This document shows positions 26,338-38,800 of a DNA stretch of 64,000 nt, in pieces. The position numbers and the translations under genes are program-made. Each line of letters starts with the position of its first letter. Position 1 is the stretch's first letter. This DNA is from Pelagomonas calceolata (taxonomy: Eukaryota > Sar > Pelagophyceae > Pelagomonadales > Pelagomonadaceae): NCBI GenBank assembly GCA_918797485.1, contig CAKKNE010000001.1, positions 5,270,001 to 5,334,000 of the forward strand. The letters run 5' to 3'. The notes beneath the pieces are model-generated. The model was not told the origin of the DNA. It was given only the letters and a program-made list of their open reading frames with translations, and did not search any database.

Positions 26338-28693
26338 TCAGCGCTTCACGGCCTTGCGCACGCGCGTGGAGCGGCGCACGCCCTCGGGCGCGGGCGCCGC
26401 CTCGATGGCGAGCACCTCCTTCTTGGCCTTCTTGGCTTTCTTCGCGGCCGGCTTCTTCGCGGCCGGCTTCTTGGCTGAGTTCGCCGCCTGCGCGGATCAG
26501 GCATCGAGACGACGCCGCGGCGATGGAGTGTCTCCTCGCAATCGAGGAGTCAAGTGAGGAGTCAACGAAAATCCCTGGGACGCCGCGACGCACGGGCTTC
26601 TTGCCCTTCTTGCCGCGCGCCGCGCGCTTCGGCGGCGGCGGCGCCTCCTCCATCTCCTCGTCGGCGGGCTCCTCCTCCTCTTCGGGCGGGGGCACCTCGG
26701 GCGTCGGCTCGGGCTCGGGCGTCGCCGGCCGCTTCGCTTTCGGCGTAGCTCTTTTCGTCTTCTTAGGCTTGGGCTTCGCCTCCTCCATCTCCTCGTCGAG
26801 GGGCGCCGGCGTCGGCCGCTCTCTAGCTTGCGCGTGGAAGGCGTCGACGGCCTCCTGCGTGAAGGACGACGGCAAGGGAACGGAGGGCGGGTTCGCCCGG
26901 CCGCCAAACCCGCGCGCCGTGTCGATCCACTGCTTTCTCGGGAGCGTCGCGTCCGTCCAGGTCTGGGGGCACCGAACATAAGATAAGGACCGCTCGTCAT
27001 AATAACCGTTGCAGAACCACTTGCCCAATTCATCTTCGACGGGCTTGGGCTTGCCCTTCCCACATAAATCACAAATGGCCGGCGCGCCGCGCGCCGCCCC
27101 ATCGATGACCTTCCGCTGCACGAAGGCCTTGTTGCCCGCTTTGGTTTGGCCGTTCATGGCAAGCACTTCCCCCAACTCGGGCACGCGCAACCTCCCGTAG
27201 GCCGCCCAGGCGACGACTTCCGCCGGCGAGCCGCCGGCTGCTTTCGCACACTGTTCTTCAATTTCATCATAATCGCCGTGCACGACGGCCGTGTTTCTGG
27301 GGCGAGGGGCACAAATAGCGTTCGTCTGGAGACTAGCGATGGAGGCCGGCGCGGGGAAGGCCAATTCTTGCGACCCGCCGGCGCCGGGCGCGTCCGGCAG
27401 AGCCGGCACGGAGGGAGCCTGGTCCATGCCCGAGGCCTCTCTCAATTCCTCCTCCGAGGCGAGTAAAGCCAGGCCGTTGCCCCTAAAACCAGACGAGAAC
27501 TCCGTGATCTGGACCGGCTGCGAGGCTGCTAAGACATCACCATTTTCGATGCCCGTCTTCAAGTCATGGATCGACATCAATGTAATCTTCGGGTTCGCGC
27601 GAGCTTTGCTGACTTTGGACATGCCCGGCTGCTTGCCCACTATTAATATGTTGGTCTTGCCGCTCACACTACCAGTAACGCGGCCGCCGAACGCTTGGAC
27701 CATAGCTTTCACACGGTCCTTGCCTAGATTTAATCCCGAACCGCCTCCCACTTCAGGAAAGATGCCCGTGGACACGCAGGTCAGGCCGGCCATGCAGCCC
27801 TCCACGCCACTAATACCAGGCTTCGGGATCACGAAGGCGCCGCCCGGGCGCTTGGGCGCGATCGGCCCGGCGCCGGGCGCGTCCGGCAGCGCCAAGGCTG
27901 TGGACGGCGCCGCCTCGACTTTCGGAGGGGGCGGCGGCGCATATTTAGCAGCAAAGGGGTCCACCGGCTTCGGCTTGCGCGTCTGCTTGCGGGCCCAGTG
28001 GGACTTGTCCATGCAGTAGGCCACGAACTCCGTCAAATCGGATTCGGACAGCTCCTCCATGCCGCACAGGAGCACGCGGTTCATGCGCCGCAACGCGTCC
28101 TCGACGCACTCCCTCCCTAAAGCAGGATCAGGTAAACCTTCCCAGATCTTCGCCGGGATGCGCCAGCAACCGAGGCGGACCCAGCGCGTATAGCTCCCGG
28201 CCTCGAGGTTGATCTGGCCGACGCGCAGCGCGCCCTTGGGGATTTTCTGCTCGCCGCAAGAGGCCTTGTGCTTCGCCGTGCACGTGCTTCTATCACTCTT
28301 GGCCGGCTCGACCCTATAAGTAGGGACATCTTCTTCCGCCGCTTCGGCGTAGTAGTCGTAGGACTGCGTGTCACCTCGAGCTTCCTTGGCCGCGAAGTAG
28401 TCCGCCGCATTCTGGAATACATCAGAGGTAGACGTCTGGTTGTTCTCCTCCGAACGGAAGGTGATGACGCGACCTCTGTCGTAAAACTCGCGGAGCACCT
28501 CGAAGGCCGACTGGACGTCTCTAAATTCTTGCGCGTCGCCGCCCTTGTCCGGGTGCGTCGCGAGTACCTTGCGGTGGTAGGCCCTTCTTATCACTTTAAA
28601 CTCCTCGGCCAGGTCGCCGCAGGACGCGAAGGCCGTCGCCGCGTCGACGGCGCAGGACTCGAGGCAGCGGGCGATGGTCTCGCCGCGGCCCAT
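26338..28693 (-). CDS. J-domain / zf-PARP / BRCT / PADR1-like nuclear protein
   Basis: About 753 residues in two exons. Domain order: J domain (~25-80, AYHRKVLATHPDKGG), PARP-type zinc finger (~130-185, KIPKGALRVGQI, then YTRWVRLGCWRIP), BRCT (~315-395, FGGRVTGSVSGKTNILIVGK), then a SAP/PADR1-like part (LRVPELGEVLAMNGQTKAGN, CDLCGKGKPK...WFCNGYY). These finger and BRCT modules are those PARP1 uses at DNA breaks, but no ADP-ribosyltransferase domain follows. Exon 2 (26338-26487) restores a histone-like lysine-rich tail (AKKPAAKKAKKAKKEVLAIE) after acceptor CGCGCAG; the donor is probably 26581 (GTCCCA). Without splicing the frame degenerates, which supports the intron. Confidence 0.78.
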
Positions 28694-29338
28694 CGTTTAT
28701 TGGGTGTGACTCGGTGACCTGCGCTGGTTGTGTGAGGGCCGCGGGATCGCGTCGGCGGCGTGGGATCCGGGACCCGCGTTACTGCTCTCGCGCGTCTTGT
28801 GGTGGCCAGCGCTGGTTTGGATTCTCGGAGACGATGTGTGAGGCCGCGGGGGCCGCCGCGGCGTCGGTGGACCAGTGACCCCGCGTTTCTGCTCTCTAGA
28901 TTCCCCGCTGCGGCACCGCGCGCGGTTTTCTCGAGGTTCACAGCAACAGGGCTGTCAGGTTGGAGTCTCACGCGTGCTTGAGCTCAGTTTTAAGACGCAG
29001 CGGCGCGCAGTGCTGTCCACAGAGAGACTGATCTGCGCGCGAAGGAATTGCGATTTTTAGCGGACCCGACGAATTTATTTTTTTAGCGAAACCGACCCCT
29101 CCCGCCTCAGAGGACGCCTCGCGACGCCCATGGACGCGTCATAGCAGCACAGAGCAGCAGGTGCCAAAAGCCGCTGCGATTGGTGTCGCTGTGTGAGAAT
29201 ACATCGATTACGCGACGACGGGCAGCCGCGCGCACATATCGCTGCGCGAGCGCGCTCTTCCCCACGCCGCTGTCTCGCAACAGCACAATTTTTATCTCCC
29301 GGCGCCGCTGCGGCAGCAAGAAATAGGGCAGCAGCAAC
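28694..29338. other. Divergent gap with a degenerate direct duplication
   Basis: 645 bp between divergent genes. Segments at ~28725-28797 and ~28838-28903 share GTGTGAGG(G)CCGCGGG, GACC-type spacers and CCCGCGTT(A/T)CTGCTCTC, so a ~110-bp unit appears duplicated and diverged. No palindromic element, RNA gene or convincing reading frame is seen. Confidence 0.4.
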
Positions 29339-31195
29339 ATGGGCGCCGGCGGCAGCGCCCCGAAGGAGGAGAATAACGATGGGCAGCCCCCGCTCGAACG
29401 GCAGGGCAGCTTCGATGAACAAGGAGACGACACGGAGCGGCGCATGCTCGCCGACCCGTCGACGCCGCGCAACCTGAGCCACCCCATCGAGTCCAAGGAC
29501 CACTTCGACGACGAGGCGCCATCACTCACAAGCACGCGCACCGTGAGCTTCCGCGACCCCGCGCACAGCGTCCGGGACAAGAAGTCGAGCTCGAGTTTAC
29601 TACGAGAGATGGAGAAGCGCGAGCAGGAGGAGTTAAGGGTGCAGACCGAGGCCATCCACGTGCTGGAGGCCGACGAGGGCACGGGCGAGCACGAGACGCA
29701 CGGGAAATGGCATGACCGTTTTCTCCCAAAAAATATGATGAAGCAGGTGAGCCAATGGGCGAACAAGCGGCGCAAGTGGGAGGCGGGCGAGACGTTCGGG
29801 GACGCGTCCTGGAACGCGCACACGGCGGCGTTGTGTACGTCGGCTACGTCCGTGGTCAATGTGGAGGAAACCATGAACGTCTTTGCTTACTTGGATAAAA
29901 ATCGAGACGGCCGCGTCGACGTCGAGGAGCTGCTGCAGGCCGGCGAGTCGCCGTATGTGCGACGGTTGCTCCGTTCTACTAGGAATTTTGTACTTGTATC
30001 TCTCATGAGGAGCATGGAGGATCCTGTAAAATTCAGAGAACTGTTTGCAGAATTAGATGAAGATGGGGATGGCCTCATTGAGGAGAACGAGTGGCGCCAT
30101 TTTATCCAAAAACTCGCCCATGAACGAATAAGATATCTCAAATGCAAAGGTCTGACGACGGGCCGGTGCTTCTGGGGCCGCGGCTACAAGCAGGACTACT
30201 ACTACCATTTGTGCAACAACCATCCTCTCCTCCAATTCTTTCTGCGGGACCCGGACTACCCGTGTACGACGTGCCAGCTGATCCTGAAGGAGTTTGTTGT
30301 CCTAAGTTACATGGTTTATGCGGTGGCGGAGTCCTTCGTGCTTACTAGGAGAGCTATAGGTGGCCGGCCGCGCTGCGACGCCGAGGGGGCGTACCTCAAG
30401 GAGCGGCTCATCGAGTATGGTATTACGGTCGGCGTCGTCACCGTGCCGTGTTTGATCCTGAATCAGATGATGTTCCACTTGTTCGTGTGCCCCTGCTACG
30501 TGTTTGAGAACCAGCGGGACCCGATGGAGGAGCGGTGGCACAAGGTCGTCAAGTGCGGCTTCTACTCTTCCCAAATCATCGCGGCGTACTTTATACTGGT
30601 GAACGCGGTGGCGGCCTGGACGGCCTTCGATCGGATGAATAAAGAATATTTGTGTTTCTGGGAGTTTTTTATTATGGGCCAGTTCAACAAGTACGCGTAC
30701 TTTCCTTTGATGACGCTCGGCCAGCAGTTCAATCCTTATGTTGATAACGTCAAAATTTGTAGATGGACCGCCATCGGTAAATATAATGTCGAGAAGCGGC
30801 AAGCGAGAGGCCACGCGCTGCGCAAGGCCAAGTCCATGAAGGAGCACATCGGGTTATTGCGCGACGAGGTGAAGGACAAGTCGTCGTCGGTGCACAAGGA
30901 ACCTTTTTTCGTAAAGATAGCCGAAGCGCCGGACGGCGCGGAGGACGCGCGCATGGTCGGCGACGAAGGCAACGAGCACCTGTGCATCCATCATTTGGAT
31001 GCGATCGTGGCCCACCACGAGATGGGCGACCAGCACCACGACGACGACGTCGAGCTGCCGCCGTCGATGTTCTCTGGAAGTGGAAGTGGTAACGCGAACG
31101 CTGCCGCCGCGACCGCTGTTGGGGGTGGGGTCGCTGCCGTCGTCGCCGCGGGGCTCGCTGGCGGTGCGCCGGTCGACGCGCTGTGTAGGGTATAA
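29339..31195 (+). CDS. Myristoylated EF-hand membrane protein (predicted)
   Basis: 618 residues. MGAGGS fits the N-myristoylation consensus (Gly2, Ser6). Two EF-hands follow: DKNRDGRVDVEE (~185-196) and DEDGDGLIEENE (~235-246), both with complete calcium ligands. At least three hydrophobic segments then appear (LILKEFVVLSYMVYAVAE, ITVGVVTVPCLILNQMMFHLF, SSQIIAAYFILVNAVAAW), so the protein probably senses calcium at a membrane. A His/Asp-rich patch (HHEMGDQHHDDD) and an Ala/Gly/Val run lie at the C-terminus. No transporter family is recognised. The stop is TAA followed by GTTTGAG. Confidence 0.72.
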   Translation: MGAGGSAPKEENNDGQPPLERQGSFDEQGDDTERRMLADPSTPRNLSHPIESKDHFDDEAPSLTSTRTVSFRDPAHSVRDKKSSSSLLREMEKREQEELRVQTEAIHVLEADEGTGEHETHGKWHDRFLPKNMMKQVSQWANKRRKWEAGETFGDASWNAHTAALCTSATSVVNVEETMNVFAYLDKNRDGRVDVEELLQAGESPYVRRLLRSTRNFVLVSLMRSMEDPVKFRELFAELDEDGDGLIEENEWRHFIQKLAHERIRYLKCKGLTTGRCFWGRGYKQDYYYHLCNNHPLLQFFLRDPDYPCTTCQLILKEFVVLSYMVYAVAESFVLTRRAIGGRPRCDAEGAYLKERLIEYGITVGVVTVPCLILNQMMFHLFVCPCYVFENQRDPMEERWHKVVKCGFYSSQIIAAYFILVNAVAAWTAFDRMNKEYLCFWEFFIMGQFNKYAYFPLMTLGQQFNPYVDNVKICRWTAIGKYNVEKRQARGHALRKAKSMKEHIGLLRDEVKDKSSSVHKEPFFVKIAEAPDGAEDARMVGDEGNEHLCIHHLDAIVAHHEMGDQHHDDDVELPPSMFSGSGSGNANAAAATAVGGGVAAVVAAGLAGGAPVDALCRV

Positions 31196-31526
31196 GTTTG
31201 AGCGAGGGTAGTGTTTGGTCGCGGTTACTTGATAGATATGTAGGTGCTATATCCCTCCTAGTAGACCCTTACGGCTATAATTTAAGTAAGCCCAGGAGGA
31301 TGTCCATTATTTATTGCCATAATATTGGGCCTTCCCTAATTTTATTTAGTACTCTCGAGGTAGTACGATAGGTGTACAGTAAGGTACCGATAGCCAAAAC
31401 AGGTTTTAGAACCCGTCTCTCGTTTCGCTTCGTATCGGGCGGCGGCGTAGCTTAAATTGTCTCTCAAAACTCCCTCACTGACTGTGCGAATTGCGAGCGT
31501 CGCGCGTTGTCTTCAAAGCTGAGATC
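31196..31526. other. AT-richer intergenic spacer
   Basis: 331 bp between tandem plus-strand genes, richer in A/T than the surroundings (for example TTTATTTAGTACTC). No palindromic element, gene-end core or RNA gene is seen. Confidence 0.4.
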
Positions 31527-32837
31527 ATGAATACAAAATTTCTAATCTCTGCCCTCCTGCTCGCGCCATCCGCCGTCGCTATTACGCCCCGCCGGCGCAC
31601 TCGCGTCGATGTCCCGAAGGCGTCAAAAGTCAAAAAAGAGCCCGCGGCATCGACCAAAAAGCAGGTGGCGACCGAGGACGTCGGTTTCGCGCACCGTTAC
31701 TTCTCGACGGCAATAGACGACAGCCGGTTCTTCTTTCGCGCGCTCGCGGTCCGAGGCGGCGGCGAAGAAAAGCCCCTCGTGACCCCCGGTCAGGTGGCAG
31801 CCTATGGTGGCGCCGCCCTCCTCGCCGGGATGACGGTCTACCTTGTAGAAAAACTCCCGCGCTCGGGCGGCCGCGCGCCCGCGCAGATTGTAAGCTTTTT
31901 ATCCGCGTTTGGCGTGCCGGAAGCGGCGGCGGCGGTGCTGTTTCATTTGGGCTACGTAGCACACTGCTTTCTCGTTCTTGCCGTCATGCCTGAGGGATTA
32001 AAAAATGCCGTCTTCAGCCCCGCCGGCGTGGTCCTGTTGGGCACGGTGTTCCCATTGGTCGAAAGCATCAAGGCCGCCGCGAGCACGAGTACTGCGTCGG
32101 AGCACGCCTGGCTTCAGTATTGGATCCTGCACGGGTGCTTGAGCGTGATTTCGCAGGACGCCGGGCGATTCCTAGAACGGTTCGGCCCCGGTTTTGTAAA
32201 CCACTTCTACGAATTCCAGTTCTACTCTGTACTGTGGCTGATTCTTCCGATGACGGATGGCGCGGCCGTGGTGAATGATCAGGTGACCAAACGCTACATC
32301 ACACCGCTGATCGAGCCAACGGTCCGAGCCGCCGAGGGCTGGCTCGCGACTCTTGTTCTGGGCGCGGTCAATGCAGGACACATTTGGTTCTTTGCTGGCG
32401 TTTTCACAATGTTTCCTGCCGCACTGAAGCGCCTCGCCGTCGTTGGCGTCGGGACGGCGTATCCAGTGGCGGCCACGATGGTCGCCGCCTCTACGGGGGA
32501 TACTGTTGCCGAGGACAAGTGGCTGACGTACTGGTCGTGCTTCTCGATAGTGACTCTCGTGATGACCTTGGTCGAACGCACGGCCGGCGCGCCGCTGGGC
32601 CTCTACACCGCCTCGCTGGCGAGTACGCTCTATCTTATGCTTCCCATGTTTAATGGAGCGGACGTCATATTCCGCAACGTTCTCGTGCCGATCGCGGGGC
32701 AGCGCGAGGCGCTACTCCTCAAGGACGCCAAGACTTTGGCGAAGAACATGGTCAAGCAACTTCCGGCGTCGAGACACGGCGAGGCGGGGGAGGCGATCGC
32801 CGAGGCCTTCTTGGTCGAGGCGAAGATGCAAAAGTAG
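31527..32837 (+). CDS. Secreted-route membrane protein with two HVA22/REEP-like repeats
   Basis: 436 residues. MNTKFLISALLLAPSAVA is a signal peptide. Two TB2/DP1/HVA22-type units follow: FPLVESIKAAASTSTASEHAWLQYWI (~175-200) and a second, YPVAATMVAASTGDTVAEDKWLTYWS (~310-335); both show the family's P...S..A......D..WL.YW pattern with flanking hydrophobic helices. REEP/HVA22 proteins shape tubular ER by wedge hairpins and normally have one such unit and no cleaved signal. The duplication and signal peptide suggest an ER- or plastid-envelope-linked variant, which is inference. The start is the ATG at 31527. Confidence 0.75.
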   Translation: MNTKFLISALLLAPSAVAITPRRRTRVDVPKASKVKKEPAASTKKQVATEDVGFAHRYFSTAIDDSRFFFRALAVRGGGEEKPLVTPGQVAAYGGAALLAGMTVYLVEKLPRSGGRAPAQIVSFLSAFGVPEAAAAVLFHLGYVAHCFLVLAVMPEGLKNAVFSPAGVVLLGTVFPLVESIKAAASTSTASEHAWLQYWILHGCLSVISQDAGRFLERFGPGFVNHFYEFQFYSVLWLILPMTDGAAVVNDQVTKRYITPLIEPTVRAAEGWLATLVLGAVNAGHIWFFAGVFTMFPAALKRLAVVGVGTAYPVAATMVAASTGDTVAEDKWLTYWSCFSIVTLVMTLVERTAGAPLGLYTASLASTLYLMLPMFNGADVIFRNVLVPIAGQREALLLKDAKTLAKNMVKQLPASRHGEAGEAIAEAFLVEAKMQK

Positions 32838-32865
32838 CCCGGGTAATAGCGACATCATAGATTAA

Positions 32866-35800
32866 CTATTTGGGGGAAGGGGACGCGTCGCTAGGTGAAT
32901 TGTCACGGGCCCGCCGGAAGCGCTCGTACGCCGGCGCCACGAGATTGTCCGGCGACGGCGGCCGGAAGAGGGCGCTCGGCGACCACGCGCCGCGCGCCGG
33001 CGGCGGCGGCGGTGGGCGCCGCCCGGGCGCGAGGATGGCGCTGCGCCGCCGCCGCGTGAACTGGAGCAAGCTCATGTCCGGCGAGAACGGCGCGCCGCCC
33101 GGGCCCGCCGGCGGCGGCTCCGCCTCGTCGTCGTCGTCGTCGGGCGGCGGCGCCTCGTCCTCGTCGTCGTCGCCGGGCGGCGGGGCTTCGTCGTCGTCGT
33201 CGTCGCCCGGCGGTGGCGCCTCGCCTCCGTCGGCGTCCGCCGGCCGCGCGGGGAGGGCCGGCGCGGGCGGCGCAAAACGGGCGTCCATCGCCGCGAGCTT
33301 CGCCAGCTCCGCGTCCTCGGAATCCAGGGGCTCGGCCTCCTGCGCGTTTTCCGGAGACGCCGGCGGGAAGAGGCGCGACGCGACGTCGGGGCCCGTCGCC
33401 GACGACGCCGCGTCGTCGTCGACGACGGGGCCGGCGGGCGTCGGCGGCCCCGGCGGCGGCGGGTGCGCGGGCGGCTGCATCTTCCTCGGCGGGGGCGCCG
33501 GCGGCGGTAAATCGGCCAAGCCCTTGGACGAGACAGTACCAGAATCGGAGTGCGTGTCCGACTTGCGCCACCTCTCGAGGACCCGCAAGAACTGCGACCG
33601 CGACACGACGTCGCCGTCAGACTCGATGGTCTCGAGGAAGAACTCGATCTCGTCCCCGGAAATACCCATGATCCCCAGCATGTCCAGTAAGTCGGGCCGC
33701 TCTTGGAGAGCTTGCGCCAGCCGGTCTCGCGTCGCAAAGCCCTCCTCACAATCCCCCTGGGCCAGCTTGAACAGTAGCGTCGAAGCTAAATCTTCATTCC
33801 AGGTCTCCGTGCTCTCCTCGTCGTCCACGTCGTTGAGCATCGCGTCCCACTCGTCGTCGCCGACCTCCGACGCGACCACGGAGGGTTCGAAGGCCGACCC
33901 TTCGGGCAGCGACGCGAGTTCCGACGCCTGGGCCGTCTGCTCCATGAGCTGGTGGAAGAAGACGTCCGAGTCCATGGCCTCCGAGGACTTGAAGGACCTG
34001 CTATCGTCCTCCGTGGGCGCCTCGACGTCATCAATCGGCACGGCCTTCGCCGGGTCCACGTCTTCACACGCGAAGTCGGGGTCCGCCTCGTCGCCCTCGA
34101 AGTGGCCCGCCTCGATGCCCTCCTTCTCCTCCTGCTCGAGCTGCTTCTGGCGGTGGTGCTGGAAGCCGGCGTAGCCGACCATGACCACGAAAATCACCGC
34201 AATGAGTGATCCGATCACGGCGTCCGTGCCGGCGGCGTCGGCCGATGCACCGCCCGACGCCTTCGAGGCCTGGTAGTCCGCCAATGACGTGGGCGGCGCC
34301 GATTGTACGGAGGCTTTTGTGGGGGATGGTGTCGGGCTGCGTGTGAGCGTCGGTTTCGGTGTCGGCGTCCACGTAAACACAAGAGCCTGGCCGGGGTCCG
34401 CTGCTAGGGCCTCGTCCAATATCTGATTGGTCTCGTCGACGAGGACGCCCGACTCGAGGTCGGCGTAGCTCAGGGAAGCTAAACTAGAATCAGTGCCCGC
34501 CGCGGCGGTCTCTAGAGCAGCTGTAAAAGAACCATCACCTAAGGAGTCTTGGAGCTGACCGACTAACCGCGACGAGATGTCGTCCTCGCTGCTCGGGTGG
34601 TACGTCGCCTCCAAGACGATCGTCACGACGTAGCCCGTCGCCTGGAGCCGCCGTCGCCCGGAAACGGGCTCGAAGGTGACCTGCTCGCAGTCCGTGCCCG
34701 CCGCGAGTTCCAACGACGCGAGGACGGCCTGGCAGAGCACGTCGCCGTCGGCCTCGGTCAGGTCGCCGTAGTCCACCACGAGCTGTAAAGCAAACAGGCC
34801 CTGCGTCGTCGCCGACGACGTCGGCGTCGCGGTCGTGGGCATGGGCGTGGGCCGGGGCGTCGGCGTCGCCGAGGGCGCCGGGGTCGTGGGCGTCGCGGTG
34901 GGATACGCGGTCGTGGGCGCGCGGCTCCCGGCCAGCGAGGGCGCGGCCGTGGAGGGCTGTGGGGTCGGCTGCGCCGTGGTCGGCGAAGGCGTCGTCGGCG
35001 CCAACGAGGCGGTCGGCGCCGCCGTCGTCGGGTAGGGCGACGACGAGGGCACGGGCGTGATCGTGGGCGCGTCCGACGAGTAGCGCGAGATGGCCGGCCC
35101 GCCGCCCAGGGGGCAGTTGAGGCCGTCGTTCGACGCCGCCTCGGCCGCGTCCGAGCGGCGCACGAGCGCCGCGACGGAGGACGAGCACTGGACGTGGTCC
35201 TCCCAGTCCTTGTCGGCGTTCCAGCAGTCGTCCGGCACGACGACCGGCAGGATGAGTTCGAAGAGTCCCGCGCCGTCGTTCGACGCGAAGAAGAGCCGCG
35301 TCTCGTAGTCGTTGCGGTACATGAACGAGGCCCCGAAGCTCGTCTCCGCGCGCGCCGTCCCGGCCATGGCCGTGGGCGCCGCCGTCGCCGTCGTCGCGTC
35401 CTCGAGGCGCCTCCGTAGAGGCGGCGCGCGCTGCAGCCGTCGGCGCCGCTCCGCGTCGATGTAGTCGCACCCGCCTTCCGGCCGAAGCGGCGCGCTCGCG
35501 TCCTCCAAGGAATGGTCGCAGCCGGCGTCGCACAGGCAGCAGCCCGTGCCGCCGTTGGGCGACGTCACGATGTAGTCGGGCGCGTACCACGTGCCGCCCC
35601 CGCTCCCGCAGGTCGCCTCGTCGACGTCGCACTCGGCGCCCTCCGCCACCCCCACCTGCCCGTAGTAGCACGTGCCGGCACCCTCCGTGAACGCGGTGTG
35701 CACCGGCGCGGGCGTCGCGGGCGCCGCGCCCGCGACGGGCGCGGGCGTCGGAGTGTTGACTGGCGCCGGCCCCGCGACGGGAGCGGGCGTCGCGGGCGCC

Positions 35801-38800
35801 GCTACGGGCGCGGGCGTCGGCGCGAGGGTCGACGAGCAGTTGAGGCTGCAGTTCAAGCCGAGGACCTCGGCGGCCTGATGCTCGTAAAGGCACTCGGTAT
35901 GCCTCTGGACCAAATCCCCGCACACGGCCGGCGCGCTCGCGCAGGACTCGACGAAGAACGGCGCGCCCTGGACGTCGGCGCACGTCTCTACGACGACGCC
36001 GTCGTCATCGGTGGGATCGTCGTCGGTGCCGACGTAAAAGTCGTCGTCTAGGACCGTCCCCGAGGCCTGGGCGTCGAACATGCAGGCGAGGACGGCGCTC
36101 TCCTCCTCGCCGCAGGCGTACGAGTACGAGTACTGCGCGTCCCCGGAAGCGCAGTTGTCCGGCGGCTGCATGCCCTGGCGCGCGACGAGCTCGCAGTCGT
36201 CGCAGGCTTCGAGGCACGTGCAATCATCTTGACAGTAGCACCCGTTGTCCGCGGGATAAAAAGTCACGGCCACGAGCGCCTCGCCGTGCGCGGCCGCGCA
36301 GGACGACCAGCAGTCGTCCGCCGACGCGAACGCAAAATTCTCCACGAACTCGTTGAGTGGGGACGAGCACGCCACGCCAATATTACCGTAGTTCGTCCCG
36401 CCGGCGACGCCCTCGATGAGGCCCGGGACGGCTCTTTCCGAGCCTGGTGGTACGACGTCCGACGGCACCACCGCATAGGCCTCGGGCTCGCCCGTCGGGC
36501 CGATGCGCACGACGAAGACCTCGTAGTTGCCCCCCATCCCTATGAGGTACTGCATGCCCGCCTGGCCATCTTCCACAATCTCGTCGCCGATTTCTAAGGC
36601 TGCGGACACGTCCAGAATCTGGCCCGCAAACAAAGAATTAGAGACCTTGAACTTGTAGTCGTCGTGGAACTTGGGGGTGTCCGTATTGATGTCCTCCACG
36701 TAATAAAATCGCTCGCCGCCGTACTTGCCGATACTTTTACCGTAGAAGTAGGTGTTCGAGAGGATCGCGCCGGAATTGGGCTTCTTCTCCTCCAGCGCCG
36801 TCTCGAAGCAAATACTAGTGTTGGAATCGAAGCGGCATAAGTGTCCATCAATAGCGGCCATCATCGTGTACACCGTCGGGAAGTCGTCGTCGTAAATCTC
36901 CTGAGCCCCAATATGCATGGCCGCCGCGTTCACGTGGCTCGGGTCGTTCGGCATGTCGTACAACTTGTTGTAGAGGCCCGTCGTCGTGTCGAGCTCCTCC
37001 AGACTGTAGGACGACGCGCCCTCCTCCTTGAGGATTTGTAAAGGCCAATTATGTTCGGCACAGTCCCAGGGCTGGACACTATCGTCCTCCCAGCGCGGGT
37101 ACATGAAGGATGTGGGCATGGGCGTCGGCTGGGGCGAGGGCTTGGGCGTGGGCTCGTAGGACGGTTGGGGGGTGGGCATGCGCGAGGGCTGCGACGAGGT
37201 CGGCGGGCGCGAGTGCGTCGGCTGGGGCGTGGGCCGGCCCATGCCGTCCTTGCAATTCAGGCCGTCGTTGCTCGACGTCGAGTCCGAGGGGCCCGCCCAG
37301 ACCACCACACTGGTGCCGGCGGGGGCGCTGGCGCACGCCGAGTGTTCTGATCTATCCGTGCCCTCGTTCCAGCAGCCGTCCAGCGCATCCACATCAATGG
37401 GTAAGACGACCTCGAACAGACCTTCGCCGGCGTTCGCCGTGAAGAAGACTCGCAAATTAACGGCGTTGATCTCGTAGGCGTAGGCGGCGCCGAAGCCCTC
37501 TTGCGTTTCCGTGACACCCGTGAAGTTCGCGCCGAAGGCCGCTTGCGCGAGGGACCAGTCGACGTAGGACGGGAGGTATGCATAAGCCTCCGGGAGGTGC
37601 GAGTCGCCGTTGATCCTTACGAGCACCAGCGAAAAGTCCTTCGCCAGTCCTAACAAGTACCTTCCATCACATGCAGTGGTCACACAGACGCCGCCCGCAT
37701 CCTCCTTGACGCCGGCAAAGTCCAGGATCTTGCCCGAGATCACGTCCTCGGAGAATTCGACCAAGACATCGTCGTAGAAGGTCGGCGCGTCGTGCTGCAG
37801 GCCGTCCACGGTATAGATGGCTCGGCCCGTGGATTTTCCGTCGCCCAACGACCGCGCATAGTAATACGTCGTATCGATAATAGCGCCGACGTTCGGCTTG
37901 CCGCCTAGTTGTAATTCCGTATCAAAGCATACCTTGTCCGAGGCGTCAAACCGACAGAGCTCGCCGCCCATGGACGCGAACGCGAACTGGCCGTCCTCGC
38001 CCGCGTCATACAACGCCGCCGCATTAATGTGCCCGTCGAACCACGTCAAATCGAAGACGTCGTTGTAGGCGCCCGACGCCTGGTCGAGCTCCTTGACGCT
38101 GTAGTAATCCGAGTCGCTGTACTTGAATATTTGAATCGGATAAGGGTGGTTTTCGCAATCAAACGCTTGTACTTTATTCCGGTTCGTCTCCCAGCAGATC
38201 CGATCGAGGCACGGCGCCTCCGTCGGCGAGTTCGTCGGCGCGGGTTGGAGGAAGCCCCCTTCGTAACAGTTCAATCCATCATTCTTGTCAGAGATCGACG
38301 AAGGCCCGACGTACATCAACTGCGCCGTCTCGCCGCACCGCTCGTGCTTCGCGAGCTTGTCCGACGCCTTGTTCCAGCAGCTCTTCGGGATCTTGATCTC
38401 GGCATCCGTTTCTAATTGAAACAGCCCTCTTCCACCATTCTCGCTGAAGAGCACCAACCACCGCGGGTCGTCCTCGCGCCACCTATAGCTGTAGGCGGCG
38501 CCGAACTTGACGTCCGTAAAGGCGCCCTGGACGTCCTTCACGTTCTTCAGGTTCCGTCGACTCGTCGTCGGCGGCGGCCCTCGCAGCACGTCCAGCGCGG
38601 CGTCGCGCGCGCGGCGCCGTATGACATTGGGTGTCGTACTTGGTCGCGTCGTCGACGGCGAGAAGAGGCGCCGCGCCCAGTCGAGCACGCCGAGCTTCCG
38701 TCTCCGCGAAACCTGGTCGCAGTCGAGGTCGCAGTCGAGCCCGGCCTCGAGCGCCCAGGCCTCGTACACGCACTCCGTAAAGGCGTCGTACTTGTCGCCG

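Noticed and set aside
34535-35983. 482-codon frame inside the giant surface gene
   Set aside because: Composition is Arg/Gly/Ala noise in another frame of a coherent protein; the main frame has recognisable repeats and a membrane helix here.
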